Positions 40,995 to 48,640 of a stretch of DNA of 64,000 bases are shown here, piece by piece. Below the pieces are notes generated by a model. It was not told the DNA's origin and searched no databases. It saw nothing but the letters and a program-made list of their open reading frames with translations. A program made the translations under genes and the position numbers. Numbering within the stretch: position 1 is the first letter of the stretch; every line of letters begins with the position of its first letter. The stretch is from the NCBI RefSeq assembly GCF_031928785.1, contig NZ_JARQAL010000008.1; one strand, 5' to 3'. Source of the stretch: Enterococcus_C asini_A (GTDB lineage Bacteria > Bacillota > Bacilli > Lactobacillales > Enterococcaceae).

Positions 40995-42340
40995 TGTGCG
41001 ACGCCTCCTTTAATGGTAATACTAGATCCTACTGCTGTGACTGTTCCGTTAATGCTGGCATGAATATTCGCTCCTAAAGCATTGTCGGGAATTGCTCCAA
41101 TCAAATCCCCCACTTGGACTAAATCTCCTACGGCAACTACCGGTAAAGCTGGAGCACCGATATGCATGGTAAGGGGAATTTTAACTTCTCGGCTTTCATA
41201 CTTTTGAAATTCAGCTACTTTTAAGGTGGCATACTGTTGCAGGCCATCTTTTAAAATAATATTTTTAGGGGGAACTTTTTGATATTCTCGCAATTTGCTG
41301 GGAATTAATTTGCAATCTATCTTGTCATAGCGAATCCCTTTTTCAGCGAGCTTTTGTTTCACGTAGAGATTTACTTGTCGCGGCATTAAACCCATAGGAC
41401 AAGCGATTACTTCGCAAATCCCACAAGCACAGCAAAGCAATGCTTCTTGCCAAATTGGATCATCATCGATATCCTCCGGCACTTCCGTAATAGCTAGATG
41501 ACGCATGACACGGTGAGGGTGGATTGGATGGCCGATTTGATAACGAGGGCAAAGTTCCGTGCAAAGCCGACATTGAATACAAGAAGAGCGAGCTTTTTGA
41601 ATGATACTAGGCATTTCAGACTCATGAAGTTCATATAAAAAATCCCGTTTTTCGGTAATAATAATACCTGAAGTAGTTTTTGTAACCACTTCTTTTTCAA
41701 AGTTGTCCATGGTGCCGACTTTTCCCATCATCGGGCCACCATTGATGTACATCCAATCAGTGAGGGTCGCGCCACCGGCTAATGTCAAACATTCAGCAAA
41801 AGAGGTTCCAATGGGCACTTCGATGACTTGAGGTCTTGCCACGCTACCGGTTACAGTCAGAAATTTATGTGTGACTGCCTGATTACTCATTGCTTGGTAG
41901 ACGTTCAACATAGTGGCAATATTCGAAACAACACAACCCACATCCATGGGAATGCCACTTGGAGGCACGGTTCGACCAGTAACTTCAAAGACCATTGTTT
42001 GCTCGTCTCCGGCTGGATAAAAATTATCCATGGCAAAAATTGTCACAGGAGCCTGTTGGTGATCAATGGCTTCTTGAAGTGCTGCGATTTCTGCCCTGTA
42101 ATAAGCCTTTGTGGCAATGATGAGATGTTGGGCTTGCAAATGTTTGCCCACGGTGGTGATAGCTTCAACGCATTCTTTGGCGTAGCGTTTCATAATATAA
42201 TGATCCGTTTTTAATAAGGGCTCACATTCTGCTGCATTGATAATGAAGTATTCCGCTGGTCGCTGATATTTTACTGCTGTGGGAAATCCCGCTCCGCCAC
42301 AGCCAACTACCCCAGCTTTCACAATCTGTTCCAATAACAT
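40991..42340 (-). CDS. pduS: PduS-like flavin/iron-sulfur oxidoreductase (RnfC-like)
   Basis: This is a 449-residue soluble electron-transfer protein. The N-terminal flavin/NAD-binding part has GVVGCGGAGFPTAVKY and NAAECEPLLKTDHY. Two [4Fe-4S] motifs follow: CIQCRLCTELCP (about 254-265) and CCACGICEVIACP. The C-terminal part has SLBB/barrel-sandwich-like segments (HIGAPALPVVAVGDLVQVGDLIG). PduS in Salmonella reduces cobalamin for diol dehydratase and binds PduT. Here the pair stands alone, with no cobalamin-dependent diol or ethanolamine lyase beside it. AGGAGAG precedes the ATG. Confidence 0.9.
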   Translation of the reverse strand: MLLEQIVKAGVVGCGGAGFPTAVKYQRPAEYFIINAAECEPLLKTDHYIMKRYAKECVEAITTVGKHLQAQHLIIATKAYYRAEIAALQEAIDHQQAPVTIFAMDNFYPAGDEQTMVFEVTGRTVPPSGIPMDVGCVVSNIATMLNVYQAMSNQAVTHKFLTVTGSVARPQVIEVPIGTSFAECLTLAGGATLTDWMYINGGPMMGKVGTMDNFEKEVVTKTTSGIIITEKRDFLYELHESEMPSIIQKARSSCIQCRLCTELCPRYQIGHPIHPHRVMRHLAITEVPEDIDDDPIWQEALLCCACGICEVIACPMGLMPRQVNLYVKQKLAEKGIRYDKIDCKLIPSKLREYQKVPPKNIILKDGLQQYATLKVAEFQKYESREVKIPLTMHIGAPALPVVAVGDLVQVGDLIGAIPDNALGANIHASINGTVTAVGSSITIKGGVAQ

Positions 42341-42358
42341 TCAATCTCACTCTCCTAT

Positions 42359-42374
42359 TATATAAAGCGTTTAC
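42359..42374. promoter_or_regulatory. cre-like catabolite control site upstream of pduS
   Basis: TATAAAGCGTTTACAA matches WTGNNARCGNWWWCAW except for the TG at positions 2-3. It lies 18 bases before the pduS start, a position where CcpA would block transcription. It is a degenerate site. Confidence 0.4.
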
Positions 42375-42425
42375 AAATCTACGCAAAATTCCCGATAACC
42401 TTCCTCTAGTGTAGTACAAATGGTT

Positions 42426-42519
42426 ACCTTTTAAAAGGTGATGATTGAATTTCTTTGTTATTGATTTTACCGGTTTTTCATGGGATTATTTACCGTAAAA
42501 TACCACCAGGGGGTAAAAT
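42426..42519. promoter_or_regulatory. Palindrome and repeated ATTTTACC motifs upstream of pduS
   Basis: ACCTTTTAAAAGGT (42426-42439) is a perfect palindrome. ATTTTACC (42464-42471) and its reverse complement GGTAAAAT (42512-42519) flank ATTTACCG within 42487-42494. Together they look like binding sites for a dedicated regulator. Confidence 0.35.
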
Positions 42520-42658
42520 TCAATCTCCAGCAAAGAAAACAAAAAACTTTAATGTGCTGTTTTGGATGCTGCTTTAAAGTTTCTGCTCTTCGATTTGCTT
42601 TTTCAAAGGATGAAATCCAGCCTGTGGTTTTTGATGGGGTTAAAAAGGAGGAATTGAC

Positions 42659-42841
42659 TTGTTGCTAGAACAAGATGGTTTGCGTTCATTATCTGAATGG
42701 CTTATTTTGTTCAGATTTTACAAGTTGAAGCTTGTTATTAATCGCAATTTTATCTTATCGTTCTTGTTATTTATTATAATTTCAGCGGGAAAAGAGAGAA
42801 ACGTGATGCTGAATTATGTTTTTAAATATTCTGTTGTATAA
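42659..42841 (+). CDS. Possible small membrane protein
   Basis: This 60-codon frame starts with TTG, 7 bases after a full AGGAGG (42646-42651). It has one hydrophobic segment (about 31-42, FILSFLLFIIIS) flanked by basic residues. It lies on the plus strand between leftward genes. I recognise no family, and there is no clear promoter. It may be a chance frame with a chance ribosome-binding site. Confidence 0.25.
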   Translation: MLLEQDGLRSLSEWLILFRFYKLKLVINRNFILSFLLFIIISAGKERNVMLNYVFKYSVV

Positions 42842-42843
42842 CA

Positions 42844-42876
42844 AAAACCCAGCTGATAGAAATCAACTGGGTTCCA
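42844..42876 (-). terminator. Terminator of the ABC-F gene
   Basis: On the minus strand AACCCAGTTGAT pairs with ATCAGCTGGGTT (one mismatch) and TTTTG follows, directly after the stop codon. Confidence 0.8.
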
Positions 42877-42884
42877 TTGAATAA

Positions 42885-44507
42885 TTATGCAAATAGCTCG
42901 TTTACGCGTTTTTGCACATCTGGATTTTCTAAAAATTCATCATAAGTGGTTTCAGCTCGGTCGACCAATCCTTTATCAGAAACAGCGATAATCCGGTTAG
43001 CCAAGGTCTGAATGAATTGATGGTCGTGGCTGGCAAATAGAATCGAGCCGGTAAAGCCCATTAAACCATCATTCAGTGCGGTAATGGATTCCAAGTCCAA
43101 GTGATTAGTGGGATCATCTAAAACTAAGACATTGGCTTTTGACAACATCAGTTTAGAGAGCATGCAACGAACTTTTTCTCCCCCAGACAAGACGGAAACA
43201 GGTTTTAAAACCTCATCTCCAGAAAACAGCATACGACCTAAGAAACTACGCAAGAAAGTATTGTCATCTTCTTCTTTAGAGGCAAACTGGCGCAACCAAT
43301 CCAAAATCGTTAAGTCATTGTCAAACTCGCGACTATTGTCTTTGGGTAAATAAGAATGATTAGTGGTGACTCCCCAGCGCACAGAACCAGTATCTGGGGT
43401 GATTTCTCCCATGATAACTTTAAATAAAGTAGTAGTTACGATATCGTTATTGGCCACAAAGGCAACTTTGTCGTCTTTATTTAGTGTAAAGGAAATATTG
43501 TCCAAAATTTTCTTGCCATCAATGCTTACACTGACATTGTCGACTTGCAACAGGTCGTTACCGATTTCTCGCTCTGGCTTAAAGCCTACAAAAGGATAAC
43601 GGCGGGAAGAAGGTTGAATGTCATCCAAGGTGATTTTTTCCAACATTTTTTTCCGGGAAGTTGCTTGTTTGGATTTTGACGCATTGGCAGAAAAGCGAGC
43701 GATAAAGTCTTGTAGTTCTTTAATTTGTTCTTCTTTTTTGGCATTTTGTTGGGATTGGAGCTTGGTTGCCAGTTGGCTAGATTCCAACCAGAAATCATAG
43801 TTCCCTACATAAAGCTTAATTTTCCCGAAGTCTAAATCTGCCATATGAGTGCAGACTTTGTTTAAAAAGTGGCGGTCATGGGAAACCACAATCACCGTAT
43901 TTTCAAAATTAATCAAGAATTCTTCCAACCAGTTGATGGATTGAATGTCCAGTCCATTGGTAGGCTCGTCTAGTAATAAGACATCTGGTTTGCCAAATAA
44001 AGCTTGGGCTAAAAGGACTTTGACTTTTTGGCCGGCAGTTAATTCTTTCATAGGTAGCTGATGCAAGTCTTCAGGAATGTTCAATCCTTGTAGAAGCACC
44101 GCTGCTTCGGGCTCTGCTTCCCAGCCATCCAACTCCGCAAATTCTCCTTCTAATTCTGCGGCTTTAATGCCATCTTCATCAGTGAAGTCTTCTTTCATGT
44201 AGATGGCATCTTTTTCTTTCATCACGTCATAAAGGCGTTTATGCCCCATAATGACGGTTTCGATTACGGAATATTCTTCATAATCGAAGTGATTTTGTTT
44301 CAACGTAGCCATCCGCTCATCCGGACCTAAGCTAACATTCCCGGTAGAAGGCTGAATTTCTCCCGATAGAACTTTTAGGAAGGTAGACTTCCCAGCTCCA
44401 TTGGCTCCAATCAAACCGTAACAGTTTCCTGGTGTGAATTTGATATTCACATCGTCGAAAAGTTTACGATCAGAAAAGTGTAAACTTACATCACTAACTG
44501 TGATCAA
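42885..44507 (-). CDS. ABC-F family ATP-binding protein (YkpA/YbiT-like)
   Basis: This 540-residue protein has two ABC domains and no membrane segment, so it belongs to the ribosome-acting ABC-F group. NBD1 has GANGAGKST, signature LTAGQ and LLLDEPTNGLD. A charged linker (about 240-300) follows. NBD2 has LSGGE and LVLDDPTNHLD, but its Walker A reads ANNDIVTTTLF instead of GxxxxGK(S/T), with no lysine. The start is TTG preceded by GAGGGA. The leader contains an intrinsic terminator. YkpA-type members are not established resistance proteins. Confidence 0.9.
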   Translation of the reverse strand: MITVSDVSLHFSDRKLFDDVNIKFTPGNCYGLIGANGAGKSTFLKVLSGEIQPSTGNVSLGPDERMATLKQNHFDYEEYSVIETVIMGHKRLYDVMKEKDAIYMKEDFTDEDGIKAAELEGEFAELDGWEAEPEAAVLLQGLNIPEDLHQLPMKELTAGQKVKVLLAQALFGKPDVLLLDEPTNGLDIQSINWLEEFLINFENTVIVVSHDRHFLNKVCTHMADLDFGKIKLYVGNYDFWLESSQLATKLQSQQNAKKEEQIKELQDFIARFSANASKSKQATSRKKMLEKITLDDIQPSSRRYPFVGFKPEREIGNDLLQVDNVSVSIDGKKILDNISFTLNKDDKVAFVANNDIVTTTLFKVIMGEITPDTGSVRWGVTTNHSYLPKDNSREFDNDLTILDWLRQFASKEEDDNTFLRSFLGRMLFSGDEVLKPVSVLSGGEKVRCMLSKLMLSKANVLVLDDPTNHLDLESITALNDGLMGFTGSILFASHDHQFIQTLANRIIAVSDKGLVDRAETTYDEFLENPDVQKRVNELFA

Positions 44508-44531
44508 TTAAATTCCCTCATTTCATTTTTT

Positions 44532-44566
44532 AAAAAGGGTCCCCCCAGTTCACCGGAGGAACCCTT
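44532..44566 (-). terminator. Terminator-type leader of the ABC-F gene
   Basis: On the minus strand AAGGGTTCCTCCG pairs with GGGGGGACCCTT (few mismatches) and five T follow. It begins about 20 bases after the predicted transcript start and lies before the TTG start codon, so it must be bypassed for expression. Confidence 0.7.
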
Positions 44567-44589
44567 AACCTTTTTGTCTAACTCCTAGC

Positions 44590-44618
44590 ATTATAGCCAG
44601 ATTATGTAAAACTTGCAA
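44590..44618 (-). promoter_or_regulatory. Promoter of the ABC-F gene
   Basis: On the minus strand TTGCAA (44613-44618), a 17-base spacer and a perfect TATAAT (44590-44595) predict a leader of about 80 bases. Confidence 0.75.
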
Positions 44619-44624
44619 GGTGAG

Positions 44625-44649
44625 CTAGCTTTTTTCAGAAAAAAGCTAG
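44625..44649. repeat. Inverted repeat between divergent promoters
   Basis: CTAGCTTTTTT and AAAAAAGCTAG are 11-base perfect arms around three bases. It lies between the ABC-F promoter and the DUF308 promoter and could be an operator or a cruciform. Confidence 0.5.
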
Positions 44650-44684
44650 AATCAAAGAAAATTCTTGAAAAATGAGGATGTTTT

Positions 44685-44713
44685 TTGACCCATAACAGAA
44701 GGTAAGGTACTCT
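44685..44713 (+). promoter_or_regulatory. Promoter of the DUF308 gene
   Basis: TTGACC (44685-44690), a 17-base spacer and TACTCT (44708-44713) precede the ATG by 21 bases. The -10 is weak. Confidence 0.45.
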
Positions 44714-44734
44714 TTTATTAAAGGGGGAGTTTAA

Positions 44735-45265
44735 ATGGAAATGGGAACGAAAAAAAGTTTTGATTGGGGTTCATTGCTTTTAGGTGTGTTGTTTGTGATT
44801 ACGGCGGTGATGAGTTTTCGTAGGCCACTGGCAAATCTGCTGACAATTGTCATGGTTTATGCCATTTTTTCCTTTATTAAAGGAATTTATGAAATCTTTT
44901 TCCGCAGTCGTTTAGAGGAATTGACGGGGTATCAAGGAAAATTACCTATTGTACTAGGGGTAATTGATATTATCATCGGGATTTTCTTACTCTTTAACAC
45001 AGGAGCCGGGGTGATTGCCTTGCCTTTTATCTTTGCCATCTGGTTTATTATTGACTCAGTTTTCAATTTGTTTAACTTAGAAGCGGCTCGAAAGTTTAAA
45101 ACCTGGTATTTCTGGTTTTCATTGATTATCAATGTTTTAGGGGTAATTTTAGGAATTTATCTTTTCTTGAACCCACTTTCTTCGGCATTGACTTTAAGCT
45201 TTTTGATTGGTTGCTACTTTATGATGTTCGGTATTAAACACATCATCTTTGCTTTTAGTAAATAA
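44735..45265 (+). CDS. DUF308 (HdeD-like) membrane protein
   Basis: This 176-residue protein has six hydrophobic segments arranged as three similar pairs, typical of DUF308/HdeD. In E. coli HdeD is linked to acid resistance at high density; the role in Gram-positives is unknown. AAGGGGGAG lies before the ATG. It is a single-gene unit with a terminator (about 45270-45297), so context gives no further clue. Confidence 0.8.
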   Translation: MEMGTKKSFDWGSLLLGVLFVITAVMSFRRPLANLLTIVMVYAIFSFIKGIYEIFFRSRLEELTGYQGKLPIVLGVIDIIIGIFLLFNTGAGVIALPFIFAIWFIIDSVFNLFNLEAARKFKTWYFWFSLIINVLGVILGIYLFLNPLSSALTLSFLIGCYFMMFGIKHIIFAFSK

Positions 45266-45268
45266 GCA

Positions 45269-45297
45269 CGTCGCTCCTTTTAGGGGCGTTTTTTCTT
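45269..45297 (+). terminator. Terminator of the DUF308 gene
   Basis: CGCTCC and GGGGCG form a short GC stem and are followed by six T. Confidence 0.7.
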
Positions 45298-45406
45298 TGT
45301 ATCAAAAGTTTTTAGGTGCGGCGAAAAATTATGTATGGTAGAATTAAAACAGTAAATAAGCAAAACTATAAAATGGATAAAAAAACAGGTAGAGGAGGTT
45401 TTATTT

Positions 45407-46222
45407 TTGGATTGGTTTGTACAATTGGCTCCTTGGCAACAAGCCTTAGTAGGGTGTGGTTTTACCTATGGCATGACAGCATTAGGGGCAGCACTAGTTT
45501 TTTTCTTTAAAGAAATCAAAAAAGATGTCTTGAATCTGATGTTAGGCTTTGCGTCTGGGGTAATGATTGCCGCTAGTTTTTGGTCGCTTCTGGATCCGGC
45601 CATTGAGTGGGCGGAACAAAACGGAGATATTCCTTGGCTAGTGGTGGCGATTGGTTTTGGTGTTGGAGGACTATTTCTCTATCTTGCGGATAAAACAATT
45701 CCTCATATGCACTTTGGGCCTAATCACGAACAAGAAGGGATTCAAAGTCATTTAAAGCGAACCATTCTTTTGGTTTTTTCGATTACTTTACACAATATTC
45801 CAGAAGGATTAGCAGTGGGAGTCGCTTTTGGGGCCGCAGCAAATGCAGAAAATCCTGAAGCCGCTGCGATTGCTGCCATTGCGGTAGCATTAGGAATTGG
45901 GATTCAAAACTTCCCAGAAGGGGCAGCGGTTTCCATTCCATTGCGCCAAGAAGGTCTCAGCCGTTGGAAGTCATTTGTTTATGGACAAGCTTCTGGAATA
46001 GTGGAACCGATTGCTGGGGTATTAGGGGCCTTGTTAGTTTCTAAAGTGACGGTACTTTTGCCTTATGCTTTGTCTTTTGCAGCAGGGGCTATGATCTATG
46101 TAGTGGTGGAAGAGTTAATTCCGGAAGCCCAAGTGACTTCAAGTAGTAAACGCCATTTCGCTGTATTTGGCACGATGCTGGGTTTTATTATCATGATGAT
46201 TTTGGATATTGCTTTAGGCTAA
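45407..46222 (+). CDS. ZIP family divalent metal transporter
   Basis: This 271-residue membrane protein has about eight helices. The metal-transport helices carry HNIPEGLAVG and QNFPEGAAVS, with EPIAG further on, the pattern of GufA/ZupT-type ZIP transporters for zinc or related ions. The start is TTG (MDWFVQLAPW) with AGAGGAGG upstream; a plus-strand frame overlapping its 5' end is a shadow. The substrate is inferred from the family. I see no metal-responsive operator near it. Confidence 0.9.
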   Translation: MDWFVQLAPWQQALVGCGFTYGMTALGAALVFFFKEIKKDVLNLMLGFASGVMIAASFWSLLDPAIEWAEQNGDIPWLVVAIGFGVGGLFLYLADKTIPHMHFGPNHEQEGIQSHLKRTILLVFSITLHNIPEGLAVGVAFGAAANAENPEAAAIAAIAVALGIGIQNFPEGAAVSIPLRQEGLSRWKSFVYGQASGIVEPIAGVLGALLVSKVTVLLPYALSFAAGAMIYVVVEELIPEAQVTSSSKRHFAVFGTMLGFIIMMILDIALG

Positions 46223-46223
46223 A

Positions 46224-46260
46224 AAATCCCCGACGCGCTGTTAATTCCAGCGCGTCGGGG
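46224..46260 (+). terminator. Terminator of the ZIP gene
   Basis: CCCCGACGCGCTG pairs perfectly with CAGCGCGTCGGGG. On the plus strand T follows after a few bases; on the minus strand TTTTTTA follows, so it may serve both convergent genes. Confidence 0.85.
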
Positions 46261-46269
46261 TTCCTGTTT

Positions 46270-46473
46270 TTAATAGCGTCTTTTCTTAGCGGAGTTGCTC
46301 AGCCAGCTGACCAACCAATAGGCAATTAGCAACGGAATCCCCCAGCGGAAGAACAAGCCAATCAGTCCGCCGGCAATGCCTAACACAACATTTAGCACAA
46401 AGCCTGCTACAACTAAAAAGCCAACCACGGCGAGAATTTTAACAAGGGTGGATTGATTACTTAAATTACTCAT
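46270..46473 (-). CDS. Small membrane protein of unknown function
   Basis: This 67-residue protein has two hydrophobic segments (about 10-34 with glycines, and 38-55) and a basic tail (SAKKRRY). I start at the ATG at 46473, 8 bases after AAAGGAGG; a frame 14 codons longer lacks such a site. I do not recognise the family. The glycine-rich first segment (VVLGIAGGLIGLFF) could pack against another helix. Confidence 0.7.
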   Translation of the reverse strand: MSNLSNQSTLVKILAVVGFLVVAGFVLNVVLGIAGGLIGLFFRWGIPLLIAYWLVSWLSNSAKKRRY

Positions 46474-46709
46474 GAGTTTTTCCTCCTTTAGGAAAGTCTG
46501 ATTCATTACATCCATAGCATAGCAAAATTCCTTCTTTTATCCATCGGACTTGAGACGGATATTTTTTTGTAATTCTTAATAAAATGCGAAAAGAAGTGAT
46601 TCTGCGTGTATTTGCAAAGGAGATTTGATACACTTATTTAGTATGATTTTAATGGCTCATTAAAAGACAGCCGGGAAGTTCCTGGGATAAAACATAAGGG
46701 GAAACGTAT

Positions 46710-47246
46710 ATGAAAACAAATACTGAAAAGACTGCCTGGTTCACTTGGAAAGACGTGGCTTGGATTGTAGCTTTGGTTTTAGTCGTTTTAGGGTTACGCC
46801 AGTTTATTTTTACACCAGTGGAAGTTCACGGAGCTTCCATGGATCCCAATTTGCAAGATTCTGAGCGCTTAATTGGCTTAAAAATTGGGGATGTGAACCG
46901 CTTTGATGTGGTGAGCTTTCATGCACCAGATGCGGATAAAGAATACATCAAACGAGTGATTGCCTTTGGTGGGGAAACCGTGGAATACAAAAATGATCAA
47001 CTTTTAATTGATGGCAAGGAATATCCGGAAGAATACTTAGATGAATTTAAGAGCAAGCTGGCAGAAGGTCAGTTGTTCACGGAAGATTTTACCTTTGAAG
47101 TTCCCAAAGATCACCTCTTTGTCTTAGGTGATAATCGTACTGTTTCTAAAGATAGTCGAGTGTTTGGGGCTATTGAAGAAGACAGTATCACTTCCAATGC
47201 CAAGTTTATCTTCTGGCCATTAAATAAGTTTGGGACAGTGAAATAA
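46710..47246 (+). CDS. lepB: Signal peptidase I
   Basis: This 178-residue serine protease removes signal peptides on the outer face of the membrane. One N-terminal anchor (about 15-34) precedes the catalytic domain. Box B has the nucleophile S43 in HGASMDPNL; box D has the general base K81 in YIKRVIAFGG; box E is LGDNRTVSKDSRVFG. This is the short Gram-positive form. AAGGGGAAA precedes the ATG. It is monocistronic. Confidence 0.96.
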   Translation: MKTNTEKTAWFTWKDVAWIVALVLVVLGLRQFIFTPVEVHGASMDPNLQDSERLIGLKIGDVNRFDVVSFHAPDADKEYIKRVIAFGGETVEYKNDQLLIDGKEYPEEYLDEFKSKLAEGQLFTEDFTFEVPKDHLFVLGDNRTVSKDSRVFGAIEEDSITSNAKFIFWPLNKFGTVK

Positions 47247-47254
47247 TAACAAGT

Positions 47255-47288
47255 AAAAACGTCGCTGAGTTTTCAGCGACGTTTTTTT
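47255..47288 (+). terminator. Terminator of lepB
   Basis: ACGTCGCTGA pairs with TCAGCGACGT and seven T follow. Confidence 0.92.
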
Positions 47289-47391
47289 ATGGGAAAATAA
47301 TCTTGCCTCTTTGCAAATCGTTTTGGCTACAACGCTACAATAAGCAAAGTTCACACCATTAAAAGTTAGTCTGTTTTTGTCAGGAATTTTT

Positions 47392-48636
47392 CTATTTTCT
47401 GATTTGTCCTTCGCCATAAATAATATACTTGGTAGAAGTCAATTCTTCTAAGCCCATGGGTCCGCGGGCGTGAAGTTTTTGCGTGGAAATGCCGATTTCA
47501 GCACCGAAGCCAAAGACAAAACCATCGGTAAAGCGAGTAGAGGCATTTACATAAACGGCTGCTGCGTCTACTTCTTGTAAGAATTTCTGAGAAGCAAAGT
47601 AATTGTCCGTAACGATAGCTTCAGAGTGTTTGGTATTGTAGCGATTAATGTGTTCAATGGCTTCTTCCAAACTATCCACCACTTTAATGGCTAAAATATA
47701 ATCAAGAAATTCTGTAGACCAATCTGCTTCTGTGGCTGGGATGGCTTCTGGCAAATACTGACAAGCCCGTTTGTCCCCATGCAGTTCTACTTGGTGATCG
47801 GCTAGTTTTTCGGCAATAACAGGAAGAAATTCTGAGGCAACGTCAGCATGGATTAATAAAGTTTCCATGGCGTTACATACAGAAGGACGCTGAGTTTTGG
47901 CATTGTTCACAATGTTTACGGCCATTTCCAACTGGGCATCTTTGTCGATATAGATGTGGTTGTTGCCGGTGCCAGTTTCAATCACTGGTACCGTGGCGGA
48001 TTCTTTGACTCGTTTGATTAACCCTGCTCCCCCGCGAGGAATTAAGACATCTAAATAATCTGTCAATCTCATCATTTCGTTGGCCACTTCATGGCTAGTG
48101 TCCGCGACAAACTGAATGGCGTGGGGCGTAAAGCCGGAATTAATCAATGCTTTTTGTAAAATCGCCACTAGCATTTGGTTAGAAGAGAATGCTTCTTTAC
48201 CCCCCCGGAGTATAACGGCGTTGCCCGTTTTAAAGCAAAGACTGGCGGCATCAGTGGTAACATTCGGGCGTGATTCGTAAATAATCCCGATAACGCCTAA
48301 AGGTACTTTTTGCCGACCAATTAAAAGTCCATCGGCATTTTTCCACATTTTTTCTACTTCGCCAATGGGATCTGGTAGTTGAACTACTTGGCGGATACCA
48401 TCGGCCATTTCTTCAATGCGCTCTTTTGTCAAGCGCAGGCGATCTTGCATAGTTTCTGAGATACCATTGGCGTCAGCTTGAGCTAAATCTTTTTCGTTGG
48501 CAACTAAGATTTCAGGAGTAGCGGTAATCAGGGCATCAGCCATGGCCAATAAGAGGCGATTTTTTTCTTGGGTGTCTAAAAGAGCCAATTTTCGGGCGCT
48601 GGCTTGAGCTTGTTGGCCTAAAAGGGTTAAATCCAT
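47392..48636 (-). CDS. proA: Gamma-glutamyl phosphate reductase
   Basis: This 414-residue aldehyde-dehydrogenase-fold enzyme reduces gamma-glutamyl phosphate to the semialdehyde in proline synthesis. It contains the catalytic cysteine in QRPSVCNAMETLL and the nucleotide-binding TGTGNNHIYID region. I start at the ATG at 48636 (MDLTLLGQQA). It follows proB by four bases, so the two form an operon. Confidence 0.97.
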   Translation of the reverse strand: MDLTLLGQQAQASARKLALLDTQEKNRLLLAMADALITATPEILVANEKDLAQADANGISETMQDRLRLTKERIEEMADGIRQVVQLPDPIGEVEKMWKNADGLLIGRQKVPLGVIGIIYESRPNVTTDAASLCFKTGNAVILRGGKEAFSSNQMLVAILQKALINSGFTPHAIQFVADTSHEVANEMMRLTDYLDVLIPRGGAGLIKRVKESATVPVIETGTGNNHIYIDKDAQLEMAVNIVNNAKTQRPSVCNAMETLLIHADVASEFLPVIAEKLADHQVELHGDKRACQYLPEAIPATEADWSTEFLDYILAIKVVDSLEEAIEHINRYNTKHSEAIVTDNYFASQKFLQEVDAAAVYVNASTRFTDGFVFGFGAEIGISTQKLHARGPMGLEELTSTKYIIYGEGQIRK

Positions 48637-48640
48637 TTTG

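Larger units (their letters stand above)
42341..42884. other. Regulatory gap upstream of the pduS-pduT pair
   Basis: This 544-base gap has a cre-like site (42359-42374), a perfect 14-base palindrome (42426-42439), clustered ATTTTACC-type motifs (42464-42519), a possible small gene (42659-42841) and the ABC-F terminator (42845-42876). I find no convincing sigma-A promoter for pduS at normal distance. Confidence 0.5.

Noticed and set aside
41345..41360. TGTTTCACGT half of a parS inside pduS
   Set aside because: Only 11 of 16 positions match; the second half is absent.
42353..42360. TATAAT just before pduS as a promoter
   Set aside because: Transcription would begin inside the ribosome-binding site; kept only as a note in the operator finding.
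42480..42668. 62-codon plus-strand frame upstream of pduS
   Set aside because: No ribosome-binding site, and the frame runs through the palindromic regulatory region and has no recognisable composition.
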